Assembly (NCBI GenBank): GCA_002946415.1
Contig: NJPS01000042.1
Coordinates: 1 to 64,000 of the forward strand
DNA: 64,000 nucleotides
Reading direction: 5' to 3'
Source: Rutstroemia sp. NJR-2017a BVV2
Taxonomy: Eukaryota; Ascomycota; Leotiomycetes; Helotiales; Rutstroemiaceae
Part shown: one piece after another, positions 25,400 through 37,297 of the stretch
How the letters are laid out: each line of letters starts with the position of its first letter
How positions within the stretch are numbered: the first letter of the stretch is position 1
The notes under the pieces: generated by a model
The model's database searches: none
What the model saw: the letters and a program-made list of their open reading frames with translations, nothing else
What the model was told of the DNA's origin: nothing
Translations under genes and position numbers: made by a program

Positions 25400-27277
25400 A
25401 AACTTCTTGACTTGACACTATCTCTACTTCTCCCACCTCTACTCCGTGCTCTCTGTGCGCCTTACATTTACAGAGGATTCAAACTAAAACTGCGCATATT
25501 CTTTTTCCATCCCTACTATCCCCAATCCTGTACCTTGCGAGCGTACGAAAGAAGTACAATATCCAAATTCCGCTCGAAAATTCTCCAAAATTCTCCCAAT
25601 CTTGCTGTTCCCTCTCGCATTTTTTATTCCTGAATAAGGATATTTGGTTGCTGATATCCAAGTTCGACTCCAACCTCTGAACTTGCTACTCCATTACAAA
25701 TCCAGCAAGGAACTTTCTGACATCGAATTTTTCTAAACACGTTCTCACATTATCATCCATCAAAAAGTGCCTGCCGCATTGTATCCCGAGCTTCATTCTC
25801 AGCCCAGAAGCATCATCTCGAGATCTCTCTCCACACCCTGCACCGAGCGCATGGCTCTTTCCGAGGCATACTAAATAAAATAACTTTTGGTGTTACCCTA
25901 AACCACAAACCACAACCACAACCTCGACAACGACAATTCATCTCACCACATTGGGATCAACTTCTCACTGTAAGTTAACATTCACCCACAGTCTGTCGTG
26001 GCATCTGCGAGACATTGAATACTGACTTCCCATAGTGTGCTGAAATCATTCACCACCCGCCACTCTCGAAAGACTCCTCACATAACCTGTCTCCTCCGAG
26101 ACGCGCGACGAAACGAAACATAAAACAAATTCATCCGTGCGAACGCGATTATTCTGTACGGTATTGAGGTCGTTTAGGCTCTTTGCAGACTAATCTGAAG
26201 CCTCGAACACGCTCTTCACACATATAGCTGGAAGTGGTCGCTCTACGAGATTCACTCTCATCGCGTCAATTCATCGATCTTGTGCGCAGTGATTCCAACG
26301 GGTCTGGATCAACGCCACTACAAAAGGATTTCTCCATCATCATCATATCTCACAATATTCTGTTGATTTGATCTATCACTTCATCAGACGAACATTTGGC
26401 TCGTGCCTCAAACACTGCACTTTTCACACCATCACCTCCCAAAGTAGATACGGTTGCATCGGTACCAAAAATTGGAAATTCGGTCTTCGTGTTGACGGCT
26501 CCCTACTAAGAATTTCGGCACTGCTCGAGATTGCGCACTCCTGCTTCAAGAATCTTTACTCGGCAGCTAATTTTCAGTGTGCCAAAGGCAGAAGACTCGG
26601 CCAGCATCCCCGAGTCGTTCTCCTCCCTCACCGTCTTGAGGGCAGAAAAAGGAGCCATTCCATTCGCATTAATCGGCTGTACGGTTACCTGTGCGCTGTG
26701 ACGTTCCCGCAACCCCGCCAACCCAGTGCCCAGATTGGCGGATAACTCAGAGTGGAAAATTTGTCGCGGCCACTTTTTCGAAGCCATAAAGTGACCTAGT
26801 CTTTGACAAGGTAAGCACGCTCGGATCGCTGCATATCTATACACTTGCTCCACTTCTGTTTTTCTTTCTTACCCTTCTCTCACGAATAGGGAATTAGCGG
26901 TGTACATGGTCCATGCCAACACCACAGCTCTCCTTACGCCATAGTCCATTTCTAACATTTAAACACTAAAGGTTCTTAATATCAAGCATCGGCCCACGAA
27001 ATTTGTTCATCGTGTTCCTTCATCCCCTCGACTCTGCCAGAAGAGGTTCAAATCACGTTACTACATCTCAACTCCAAGTACTCGACGTTGTTCCCTGTTC
27101 TCTCATCCTACAGCCAACCTTTGTGCACTCACATCTACCCAAGGCATCGCTCGAGACAAAATACCAGTCCTGGTACGGAATTTTAGACGAACGCCTGATC
27201 CGAGCGCCGAGCATCTCCTGTAACCACCCCTCCATCCTCGTCATTCTATCAATCTGGCGAAGAGCATTGACTCCATC
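25400..27277 (+). promoter_or_regulatory. long 5' leader of the C2H2 gene with two likely introns and short upstream ORFs
   Basis: The stretch is C/T-rich with little coding potential, as in long fungal leaders. A textbook intron is visible at 25970-26035, with donor GTAAGT, branch ATACTGAC near 26018 and acceptor CATAG. A second likely intron is at 26811-26889, with donor GTAAGC and acceptor AATAG. Just after it, two overlapping ATG frames (26906-26944 and 26913-26969) would encode peptides of 12 and 18 residues upstream of the main ATG at 27278. The transcription start cannot be fixed by eye. Long leaders with uORFs usually mean translational control; that is inference here. Confidence 0.5.
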
Positions 27278-28743
<1,466 letters not shown>

Positions 28744-29644
28744 CTACATTGATCAGAATTCTTTATCATGTTATACACCGTTGGTTGGCTTTTTTTCCTG
28801 CGCAAACTCAAATTTCCTCGCGGACTGTGTTTGATACCCCTGTACACCTTACGACTCTCCTCACTCCCTGATTTCGTAATGAAATGAATGGCAGCATTGC
28901 ATCAAGGGTTCTCAGAACTTGAAAAACTGGCGTTCTATTTGATTTATAGCGCAAACTTACATTTGCTTTGGCGGTTTTCTCGGGTGGGTTTTACTTGTGG
29001 ATGCAATAGAGATACGATGACCCAACGGCCTTACCTTTGCTTGCAGACTACGGGACGTTCGAAGCAGCGCTCATGATGCTGCTCACAATGTTGATTTGTT
29101 TTCTTTTACTTTTAATGCCTACATCAGGCGGATAGGTTTTCTGCCTCTCTTTCGGTCCTTCCTGTACGTTTACACTACTTTCCAGCGGCATCGCAGGGAA
29201 ATTAGTTGCAGCCTTCTTGCCGCTAGATGCGGCATCGATGTAATACGAAAGTCTGGCAATGGGTGGTTAGGCAAGGGCTTTTTGGGCGGGGAAACTTTGG
29301 TTGCTGGCCAAGTAGCTTGTTTGCTGCATTTTGCTGGGACATTACAAACAAATATATGTAGAGATATCCAATGAAAAACATATTCAAAATCACGACCTTT
29401 GCCCATCATTTATTCCACTTGAAACGCATATGGTTGCAAACCATTAGAAATATTTTGAGATGTAGTAGCTTGCTGATATGACCAGAGTTTGTTAGAGAAT
29501 CTGACTCACAAACTCTCTTCCACTTAAGAAGCCTCATCTTTTGAGGCATGGTAATTCTACCATACCCTTCAGAGGTGGTAAAACAACCAGTTGCACTTGA
29601 GTAAACTGATGATCTCGCAAATCGCCAATAGCCTAGATCTACAC
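28744..29644. other. convergent intergenic region
   Basis: About 900 bp between the 3' ends of the C2H2 and COQ3 genes. It should hold both 3' untranslated regions. No other gene is supported. Confidence 0.5.
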
Positions 29645-30514
29645 TCATACCTCATCCTTCCTGATACCAAAGAAGTAATTGCCCACCTTTTCACTTCCAG
29701 GAACCTGCTTCCAACCCAATCCGGGCACATACACCACCCCTCTAACAATCGGGCTATTCCACCCTCTTTCCCTCAAGAAATGCCCCCTCAACTCGTCCTC
29801 ATTGATATACTTCTCCCAATCATGGGTTCCCCGTGGCACAATCCCTACAATGTCCTCCGCTACCACCTTCGTCGTCAACCAGCTTGTCCATGTCCTCGCA
29901 ATAGTGCTCATAATGATCCATCCTCCCGGCTTCACAAACGGCGCGCACTTGTCGAGAAACTCGGACGGATATGTAATATGTTCGATCACCTCGAATAGCG
30001 ACAACACATCATACTGATGCTCGAGAGACTTGGGCTGCGGCAGTCCCTCAATCGATGTATTCAGATAGGTCAATTTATTCTTTAGCCCCGGATCTTTCCT
30101 CGCATGTCCCTTCGCAACATCCAGCACCACCGGCGACGGATCAATAGCTGTCACACTCCCCGTACTTCCCAGCCGCGCCGCGCTCTCCGCAAATATACCG
30201 CCTCCACATCCCACATCCAGATACCGCAGACCGCTCGCAGGAGGCGGTACCGGCTGCGAGGCGTGGCAGGTTCGTATGAAATCGTGACGCAGCGGGTTCA
30301 TCAGATGCAGCAGGCGCGACGACCCGTGCGGATCCCACCATGTTGACGCCAGGGCATTGAAATGCGACACCTCTGTAGGATTGACCGAGGAACCCGTGCT
30401 GTGATTTCGGAACTGCAATTGGTTGTGCACGAACCGTGGAGCGCTTCGGAGGAGGAGGCTGATATTTCGGAGGGAGGTCGGATTTAGCGGGACAGGGAGG
30501 ATGGCCGGTGGCAT
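29645..30514 (-). CDS. COQ3: ubiquinone biosynthesis O-methyltransferase, mitochondrial
   Basis: Single exon of 289 residues. COQ3 performs both O-methylations of coenzyme Q synthesis on the matrix face of the inner mitochondrial membrane, using S-adenosylmethionine. The N-terminus (about 40 residues, Arg/Ser/Leu-rich, no acidic residues) fits a mitochondrial presequence. The mature part begins VNPTEVSHFNALASTWWDP, diagnostic for UbiG/COQ3. It then shows the SAM-binding motif I LDVGCGGGIFAESAARLG, followed by AIDPSP, and LSLFEVIEHI (motif II) and LKPGG-like VKPGGWIIMSTIARTW. Length and motif order are normal. The gene converges on the C2H2 gene and is divergent from RIB3. Confidence 0.95.
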   Translation of the reverse strand: MPPAILPVPLNPTSLRNISLLLRSAPRFVHNQLQFRNHSTGSSVNPTEVSHFNALASTWWDPHGSSRLLHLMNPLRHDFIRTCHASQPVPPPASGLRYLDVGCGGGIFAESAARLGSTGSVTAIDPSPVVLDVAKGHARKDPGLKNKLTYLNTSIEGLPQPKSLEHQYDVLSLFEVIEHITYPSEFLDKCAPFVKPGGWIIMSTIARTWTSWLTTKVVAEDIVGIVPRGTHDWEKYINEDELRGHFLRERGWNSPIVRGVVYVPGLGWKQVPGSEKVGNYFFGIRKDEV

Positions 30515-31088
30515 GTTTATGCCTGGTGGGATTTATGCACCCCGTGTGTATGCAGGTAGGTCGCACCTTCCTTCAGCGAGGTAGGTAGTTTGAGTAGGCT
30601 GAGGTACAGTAATCGATGATTAAGAGAAGACCCTTGACTCAGCAATGCTCCAAGGTGATTTGTTGAGATACACAGCGTGGGCAAAAAGTCGTTTTGGCTG
30701 ACATGAAAATTAATCGGTTTCCGTAAGCCTCGGTCAGCACTTAGCCCAAATGTCGTTGCTCGTGGCACATGGGTGCAGGGTGTCCCTGGTTTTAATGTAT
30801 CCGGAGTTCTGCGGGATCGCACGACTTCGGTGTATTCATTCTCTGTCACCACGGGTTAACAGCTGTACGTATCTGTGCTTATAGAGTCCGGTTACAATAA
30901 GACGCTCATCCTCAGCTGAAATCCAATTCGTGTTGCTGCTCCTTCCATTGTTGTTCAAAAGAAAGACAGAAAGTGCTTTTGAAAGGCTAATTATCTACAT
31001 CACTATCGATCAGCCATAGGCGGGGCATTTTTCTTCATCCCACTCGACTTCTTCGTCTTCATACAACCACAACTTCCACTCACTCAAA
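30515..31088. other. divergent promoter region between COQ3 and RIB3
   Basis: About 570 bp separating two divergently transcribed metabolic genes. It holds both promoters; no further element is recognised. Confidence 0.5.
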
Positions 31089-31881
31089 ATGCCTTCCGCA
31101 GACATAGCACATGAGTTTAACTCAATAGAAGAGACAATCGCAGCATTCAGTAAGCTACAAATCTCCCATTCCCATTCCCATTTCCTCCCAATCCCGCAAC
31201 CACCAAAACCTCTCATCCCACTGACTCATGTCTCCCCTCCCAGAGAACGGCGAATTCATCGTAGTCCTCGATGACCTCTCCCGCGAAAATGAAGGCGACC
31301 TAATAATAGCCGGCGAAGACATGACCCCCGAGAAAATGGCCTTCATGGTCCGGCACACATCCGGCCTCATCTGCGCTCCCATCCCACCATCTCTCACCAC
31401 CAAGTTCGACCTCCCGCAAATGGTTTCCTCAAACGAAGATCCCAATCGTACCGCGTATACCATTTCAATCGATGCAAACTCTCCACTGACTAGCACGGGC
31501 ATCAGCGCGCATGACCGCGCGCTCACTTGTCGTACGCTTGCAGATCCAAATGCTACGAAAGATAGTTTCCGGAGACCGGGCCATGTATTCCCGTTGAGGG
31601 CGCGGGAGGGCGGGATCAGGGAGAGGACGGGACATACGGAGGCGGCGGTGGAGTTTTGCAGGCTGGCGGGGAAGCAGCCGGTGGGTGTGATTTGTGAGAT
31701 GGTGGAGGACGGGGAGGTGGTAGTGGGAGAGGCGCGGATGAAGGAGCCTGGGATGATGAGGAGGGATGGATGTTTGGCTTTTGGGAAGAAGTGGGGGTTG
31801 AAGGTCTGTACGATTGAGGATCTAGTCAAATACGTGGAGGCAAAGGAGGGGAAGTTGGTGAAGCAGAATGGGAGTTCGTAG
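31089..31881 (+). CDS. RIB3: 3,4-dihydroxy-2-butanone 4-phosphate synthase
   Basis: Two exons, 31089-31149 and 31244-31881, giving 232 residues. The enzyme converts ribulose 5-phosphate to the four-carbon unit that lumazine synthase uses in riboflavin synthesis. The metal/substrate motif DDLSRENEGDLIIAGE lies near residue 30. HTSGLICAP, GISAHDRALT, RPGHVFPLRAREGG and RTGHTEAAVEFCRLAG follow in the family order. There is no GTP cyclohydrolase II domain, so this is the single-function fungal form. The C-terminal half is G-rich on the coding strand, which creates a 314-codon antisense open frame that is not a gene. A DRAP-deaminase-like gene of the same pathway is at 11785-12300. Confidence 0.95.
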
Positions 31882-32811
31882 GGAGGGGATGAGAAGATAT
31901 GGCGTTGATTGCAAGACTGATATGATAGATTGGCATGTTTGGATACGGACATTCTGGTACGTGATGGGCGAACGAGCATAAAATTAGATATGAAAGCCGC
32001 AATGGCCAAAAAATAACATTTCCACACCTTACAATGGATGCGCCCAGTGGTCCTTCCTTCTTCCTCGCTTCCCGTTTTCTTCCCTGCACTTCCAAGCAAA
32101 AGTGCAGAGACTGGTCAAGATCGTCGCTAGCGTGAGGGCACCAGGAGGTTGGAGATGGTATCGTCTGAGGTACTTTCCTTGAGTTTTTCACTGTTGCCAA
32201 CACGCACCGATTGAACAATCGTTTACTACTTTACCATGGTGGTGTATTGTTCGAGCTTTTCCCACATATTGCTATCACATTGTTTGGTCTCTGTTCCACA
32301 TCGGTTGCGCAAACTGCTCATCTACAGCGAACTTTACATTCGCCTCAATGCACTTCGCCCGAGGTTATCTCGTGCTTGAACTAGCCAGTACAAGGCCTCG
32401 TCTGACTACTGGACGAGTAGATATAGGACCGATCTGCGCCTTCTTTCATAATGCCACAACGTCTGATCTCAAAAGCTAAGCTCAGCGGTTCTCACACAGG
32501 ATACGATCTGGCCTGGTTCTACCTCCTCTCGTCAACCAGCACTTCGAATAGAAATTGAGGGCAAGCAAGCCCCAGAACCAAATGGTGATAAATCTAGCTA
32601 AATCCTGTTCATCGGTATACACGTCATACAAGACTAAGCCGCTGAGTTCATCGGAGACATAAACTTTGTTAGATCTCGCTACCTCGATGCTACCCCTTTA
32701 AGAAGATGGATGGACTCTATAAACTTTCGCACATTTGCATTCATTCTTCTCTCATTTCTTACTTCAAAAATATATTCTTCTTTCATTTTTCACTTCCAAA
32801 CAACAGGCACG
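31882..32811. other. intergenic
   Basis: About 930 bp with no supportable gene. It marks the left border of the accessory region at 32.8-41.2 kb. Confidence 0.5.
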
Positions 32812-33197
32812 ATGAGGAAAGAGGCAATGGACGAACACGGATTGCCCCCAAGCTATGGTAGCTATGAAGTCTATGATGCACGTCAACAAGTTCATCACTG
32901 ACATATTATCATCATTATGCCAGAGGATCCAGGAAATCCACCACCACCAGAGATCGAAACACCAGTGCCTTCTCCTTGGTACTTTCGACTAGCATGTCTA
33001 ATTCTTCTAATCATTCAGCGCCTATCATTCCCTGCGGCCATAGTCTCACACCTTCTCTTGAAGCGCGGCACATTTTCCTGCAAACCTCCCATTGTAGAGG
33101 CAATTCTCACTATCATAAAATGGTACGGGATTGGAAATTTTGCCTCCATTGTCGTCTCTCCTCAAATCATACCAGAACTCACGGAAACTGTAAACCT
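32812..33197 (+). pseudogene. short membrane-protein ORF with PPSY motif, probably truncated
   Basis: Starting at ATG 32812, the frame reads to CCCCCAAGCTATG. An intron is then likely, with donor GTAGCT near 32859, branch CACTGAC and acceptor CCAG near 32926. Splicing restores the frame and yields LPPSYEDPGNPPPPEIE followed by two hydrophobic segments (YFRLACLILLIIQRLSFPAAIV and a second near residue 90). A proline-rich tail with PPxY next to membrane helices is common in small fungal membrane proteins of unknown function. The frame then runs straight into sequence related to a GMC oxidoreductase (next feature) and soon stops, so the natural C-terminus seems lost. I do not recognise the family. 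Confidence 0.35.
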
Positions 33198-33917
33198 CCA
33201 TGCTAGGTGTGGTACGCTTATATTATACATCTTATCCGGATTCGATACAATACCGCACCCATGTTCTGCCTGGTCTGCCATGGCCAACTCTACTACAGCA
33301 TTGTAGCATCGTGGCCAATATGGAGGTCATTTATCTGCGGGTGCTCGTCGCTCTCCTCAACTCCTCCTGGGCTCTGGGAGCGAGCCTCAAAAGGTATTGC
33401 AAAGCCCTGGGATTCCAGTGCTGTCGAACCTTGCTGGAGTCGGCCAGAACCCATGGGTAAGAATTATCACCCTTCGGATCATTGGTAAACATTCCTTGAT
33501 TAACACGAACAGGATCAACCACACTTGGGGCCATCATATTCACAGTATCGCACACACAGCTCAATCTTAAACCCAGAGTTCCTAACGCAGCAACTTGAAA
33601 CCTACCGCACCAATCCCGGCATCGACTCCATGGCATGGGACAATCTACTAGCGGATCTGATGACTCGATGGCTGTTGTCGATTCTCAGGGGAGGGGCAAG
33701 AGAACGCTCTCCGGTGCAGAAATAACAGGCCGACAACAAGATCCCCAACAACGTCTTAGGGCCTTTAGAACATCCGTTTGATAACAACAATCAGCTACCA
33801 TAGATTATCCAAACCAGCCTGTTTATTCTGCCCTAGGGAGAGGTGGTAGTAGAGGTATTTGGTGTGGCGGGCACAAGGGTAGTTGATACATCGGTTTTCC
33901 CATTTCAAGTCTCCCGC
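33195..33917 (+). pseudogene. decayed GMC oxidoreductase, internally deleted
   Basis: Fragments in shifting frames match the secreted GMC gene at 37298-39420 piece by piece. Examples are YYSIVA then (with a shifted frame) ARRSPQLLLGSG, PGIPVLSNLAGVGQNPW, a donor GTAAGAA at 33457 and acceptor at 33512 at the same place as an intron in that paralogue, then FGPSY-like and TNPGIDSMAWDNLLADL. From there it jumps to DDSMAVVDSQ (33655-33690), losing about 170-190 codons, then about 165 bp of unrelated sequence, and finally VFGVAGTRVVDTSVFPF (33855-33905). The FAD-binding N-terminal half is missing. Frameshifts, deletion and loss of the N-terminus make it non-functional. It is more like the 37-39 kb gene than the intact GMC gene at 34.9 kb. 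Confidence 0.8.
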
Positions 33918-34854
33918 GCCGAAGCTCTGTTACTTAGACTAGATAGAAGCCCGAATACAGTAGATTGCCCCTCCATTACTCAACGAGCGAGCACGAATTG
34001 TGAATAAGAGATGAGATATGTAGATCGTACCAACTTGCAATGATATAGAACGAGCATAGGCACATAATGTAGCCAGAAAAAAAACCACCATCTAAAGCGT
34101 CCGCACAATTAAGAAATAGGTACTCCCTATGATTGATCCTACAGAAAAAATCATTGCAGTATTCAACTCGTGACGGTAGTCCTAGCGGTGCTGGATCTTT
34201 CTTCAACGCCACCTAAGCAGAATATCTTGTAACGACCGGTCCAGCTGGGGAGTGGCGTGGTAATTCACGACTCAATAGGTCTATGGGATGAATATATGCA
34301 CATGGGAAGACATATAGGCCTATGGGACTCGCTAGCGCCATCAACCTCGCTGGCATTACCTCGATTCTTGGTGATTCCCGTACAAATGATTCTTGTATTA
34401 TGTAAGTGGTTTTTATTCTTTGTAGTAGAAATTTATTATATAATCGCTGAAACAAGAGGTAATTGGCAAGAGCGCCAGCGAGGTTGGGTGGCGCCGGCAT
34501 GGCTTGCCTCCCTATTGCCTAATTAGGAAATAAGCATACGGTACGTGTGTGGGAGCTAAATCTCCTACAGCCCTATAGGGACAATGTTACCATGTGTGAT
34601 ATTGAGATGTTGCATTGTAAGAACTAGGATTTAGGTAGGTTGGTAATTTGATAAGTTGGTAGATAGGTTGGTTCTCCGGTTGGTTCTCCGGTTGGTTCTC
34701 AGGTTGGTTCTCAGGTTGGTACGACAATTCTCCCATAATCAATTCGGCCGAGAGATTGTCTGGTATTCACCGTCTTCACACATTGTCTTTGGGCTATTAG
34801 TACCTGGAGATTTTACTGTATGTTCTCATCACTCATTAGCATCTCTTAAAAATA
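33918..34854. other. intergenic, with tandem repeat
   Basis: About 940 bp between the decayed GMC copy and the intact GMC gene. It contains the 12-bp tandem at 34666-34720 and the promoter of the downstream gene. No coding signal was recognised. Confidence 0.5.
34666..34720. repeat. 12-bp tandem repeat, about 4.5 copies
   Basis: The unit GGTTGGTTCTCC occurs twice (34666-34689), then twice as GGTTGGTTCTCA (34690-34713), followed by a partial unit. It lies about 135 bp upstream of the intact GMC start codon. The function, if any, is unknown. Confidence 0.85.
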
Positions 34855-36787
34855 ATGGCATCCTCAAACCACACTACCACTACCACTGTCGACTACATCG
34901 TGGTCGGAGGAGGCACATCCGGTCTCGTCGTCGCGAACCGTTTGACTGAAGACCCAAATGTCCATGTTATTGTTCTCGAGGCTGGAGGAAATCACAGTGA
35001 AGACCCACGAGTCAACGTTCCAGCATTCTGGACTAGTCTCATGGGCTCGGAGGTTGATTGGAAGTATCATACTATCCCCCAGGTAAGAATCCGGAACCCC
35101 ATGCTGAATTTCAAAGTTAATTCGCTTTCTTAAAGCCAGGTTTGAAAGGCCGTACGATCAAGGAGCCCCAAGGAAAGCTCCTTGGTGGTTCCTCTGCGCT
35201 CAACGGACAGGCCTTCATCGCACCATCGCAAGCCGAAATCAATGCGTGGGAAAAATTCGGAAATAAAGGCTGGAATTGGGCTGAGCTCGCACCATATCTG
35301 AAGAAGGCTTATACACTTTTGCCACCTGAGGATCAAGAAACCCTCGATCATCTCGGAATTGACTGGATTAATGAGGAATATCGTGGAACATCCGGGCCTG
35401 TAAAGGTTTCCTTCCCCGGTATCCTCCAAAACCCTCTATGTAAAGCTTGGATTGATACCTTCCGAGGGTTAGGCAAGATCACGACGGGTGGTATGTAGAC
35501 TTGTCTTGTTCTTCTCTAGTTTCTGATCTGATATATGTCTTTTTAGATCCTTTCTCCGGCAATTCTATAGGCGGTTACAGTAATACCGCGACCGTTGATC
35601 CGGTCTCCAAGACACGCAGTTACGCCGGGTCTGCATATGCTATTCCTGCGCTCGAAAGACCCAACTTCCATCTGATCACCGAAGCTACAGCCTCCAAAAT
35701 CCTTTTCGACAAGACCACTAATGGCGTGAAGGCAACGGGAGTGTTAGCCTCCGTTCAAGGAGAGATGAAGACATTCTCTGCTAAGAAGGAAGTAATTCTG
35801 GCCGCAGGAGTCTTCAACACTCCCAAATTGCTTGAGCTTTCCGGTATTGGTGGCGAAGAACTGCTCAAGAAAAACAATATCCCAGTCTTTATCAACAACC
35901 CCGCTGTTGGTGAGAACCTACAGGACCACCTGATGACGGGAGTCAGTTTTGAAGTTGCGGATGGAGTTATGACAGGCGATCCTCTGATGCGCCAAGAGCC
36001 AGAAGCCTTACAGATGGCCCAGAAGCTATATACAGAGCACAAGGCTGGTCCATTCACTATTGGCGGTATGCAATCACATGCTTTTATGCCAGTTTTGGAT
36101 TTTTCTGATACCGAGGGCCGTAAGCTGCAAGCTGAACTCCTCGAGAAATACCCCCCAAAGCCAGAAGATACCGAATACTACGATATCGTACGTTCTATCA
36201 TAGAGACTCCGGAGGAGTGTTCTGCCGCTTGGTTCATGTTCCTTGCTCAAGCAAACCTTCACGAGGCCGGTACCAGTTTTGTTGGAACAAAGCTTCTATC
36301 AGAGAATTTCGCTAGTCTTGGTTGCTCTCAGTCGCATCCATTTTCCCGTGGTTCTACACATATATCCTCGGCTGATATCGATACTGTCCCTGTCATCGAT
36401 CCAGGATATTTTTCAAACCCTGTTGACCTTGAGATCATGGCAAGACATGTACAGACACTTGAGATGCTTCGACAGAGCAAAGAACTTTCGCCCTTCTTTA
36501 AGGCTAACGGTAAACGTAATCATCCTGATGCTTTCAACATCAAAGATCTTGAAGGGGCAAAGAAGTATGTGCTTGACACCGCCCTCACGACCTATCATAC
36601 ATGCGGTTCAGCTTCGATGCTGCCGCGTGAGAAGGGAGGGGTCGTAAATGAGAAGCTGGTTGTATATGGTACAGATAATCTGCGTATAGTTGACGCAAGT
36701 ATTTTCCCGCTCATACCACGTGGAAATATCATGGCAACCGTGTATGCTGTGGCAGAGAAAGCCGCCGATCTCATCAAAGGCTTGTGA
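34855..36787 (+). CDS. GMC (glucose-methanol-choline) family FAD oxidoreductase, intact
   Basis: Three exons: 34855-35082, 35136-35490, 35547-36787, giving 607 residues with agreeing phases. The N-terminal Rossmann motif is VDYIVVGGGTSGLVVANRLTEDP with the distal acidic residue in VLEAGG. The second GMC signature GKLLGGSSALNGQAF is complete. The substrate-domain motif NPAVGENLQDHL follows. The C-terminal active site is HTCGSASMLPREKGGVV (His, replacing the usual W-H-P-V-G-T) and LIPRGNIMATVYAVAEKAADL. There is no signal peptide, so it is probably intracellular, unlike the neighbouring secreted relative. GMC enzymes oxidise alcohols, sugars or polyketide intermediates; the substrate here cannot be told. 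It sits between two broken GMC genes in an accessory block. Confidence 0.9.
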
Positions 36788-37297
36788 CGTCGATTAGCAT
36801 TAAAGTCTATGTGCCACTTAGGTATCGTTAGACTAGTACCCAGTCAACCAAAAACTAAACATGTTCTACATAGGCAATTCCATAGATATTGATGTTGTGA
36901 AATAGTTTGGTGACCTTTGTACCTCTTTTCGTAGACAAGATTAGCAGTCAGATTGTCTTTTGAGTTTCTAGTCACGTGTGCAGTAGCACGCCGAAGATCT
37001 ACTCGAGAATGGACAGTAGTCTTACTCATGAGTCCTTTGCGAGTTTGTTGCGCTCCAGAAGAGGCTTTAGAAGAGAGTTTTGGTAATTTCTTGCATCTTC
37101 CAAACGAGGAACTGACCTGGATTCAAAGTGACTCGCAGGGTTACTGTATGTAAGATAGGAAAGATAAGCTGCAAGGTAATGAAGATGTATGCATACATCA
37201 TCTTTGATTAATAATCTGCTATCTATGGGCTTCTATCTAGTCTCTAAGTAACAGATCTTCGGCGTCGGAGGGCACTTGTAAAGGTGGGCTTTTCGTT
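36788..37297. other. convergent intergenic region
   Basis: About 510 bp between the intact GMC gene and the minus-strand GMC gene, which converge. Nothing further is seen. Confidence 0.5.

Noticed and set aside
31155..32099. 314-codon open frame on the minus strand over RIB3
   Set aside because: It is the antisense shadow of a clear DHBP synthase exon and has no protein-like motifs.
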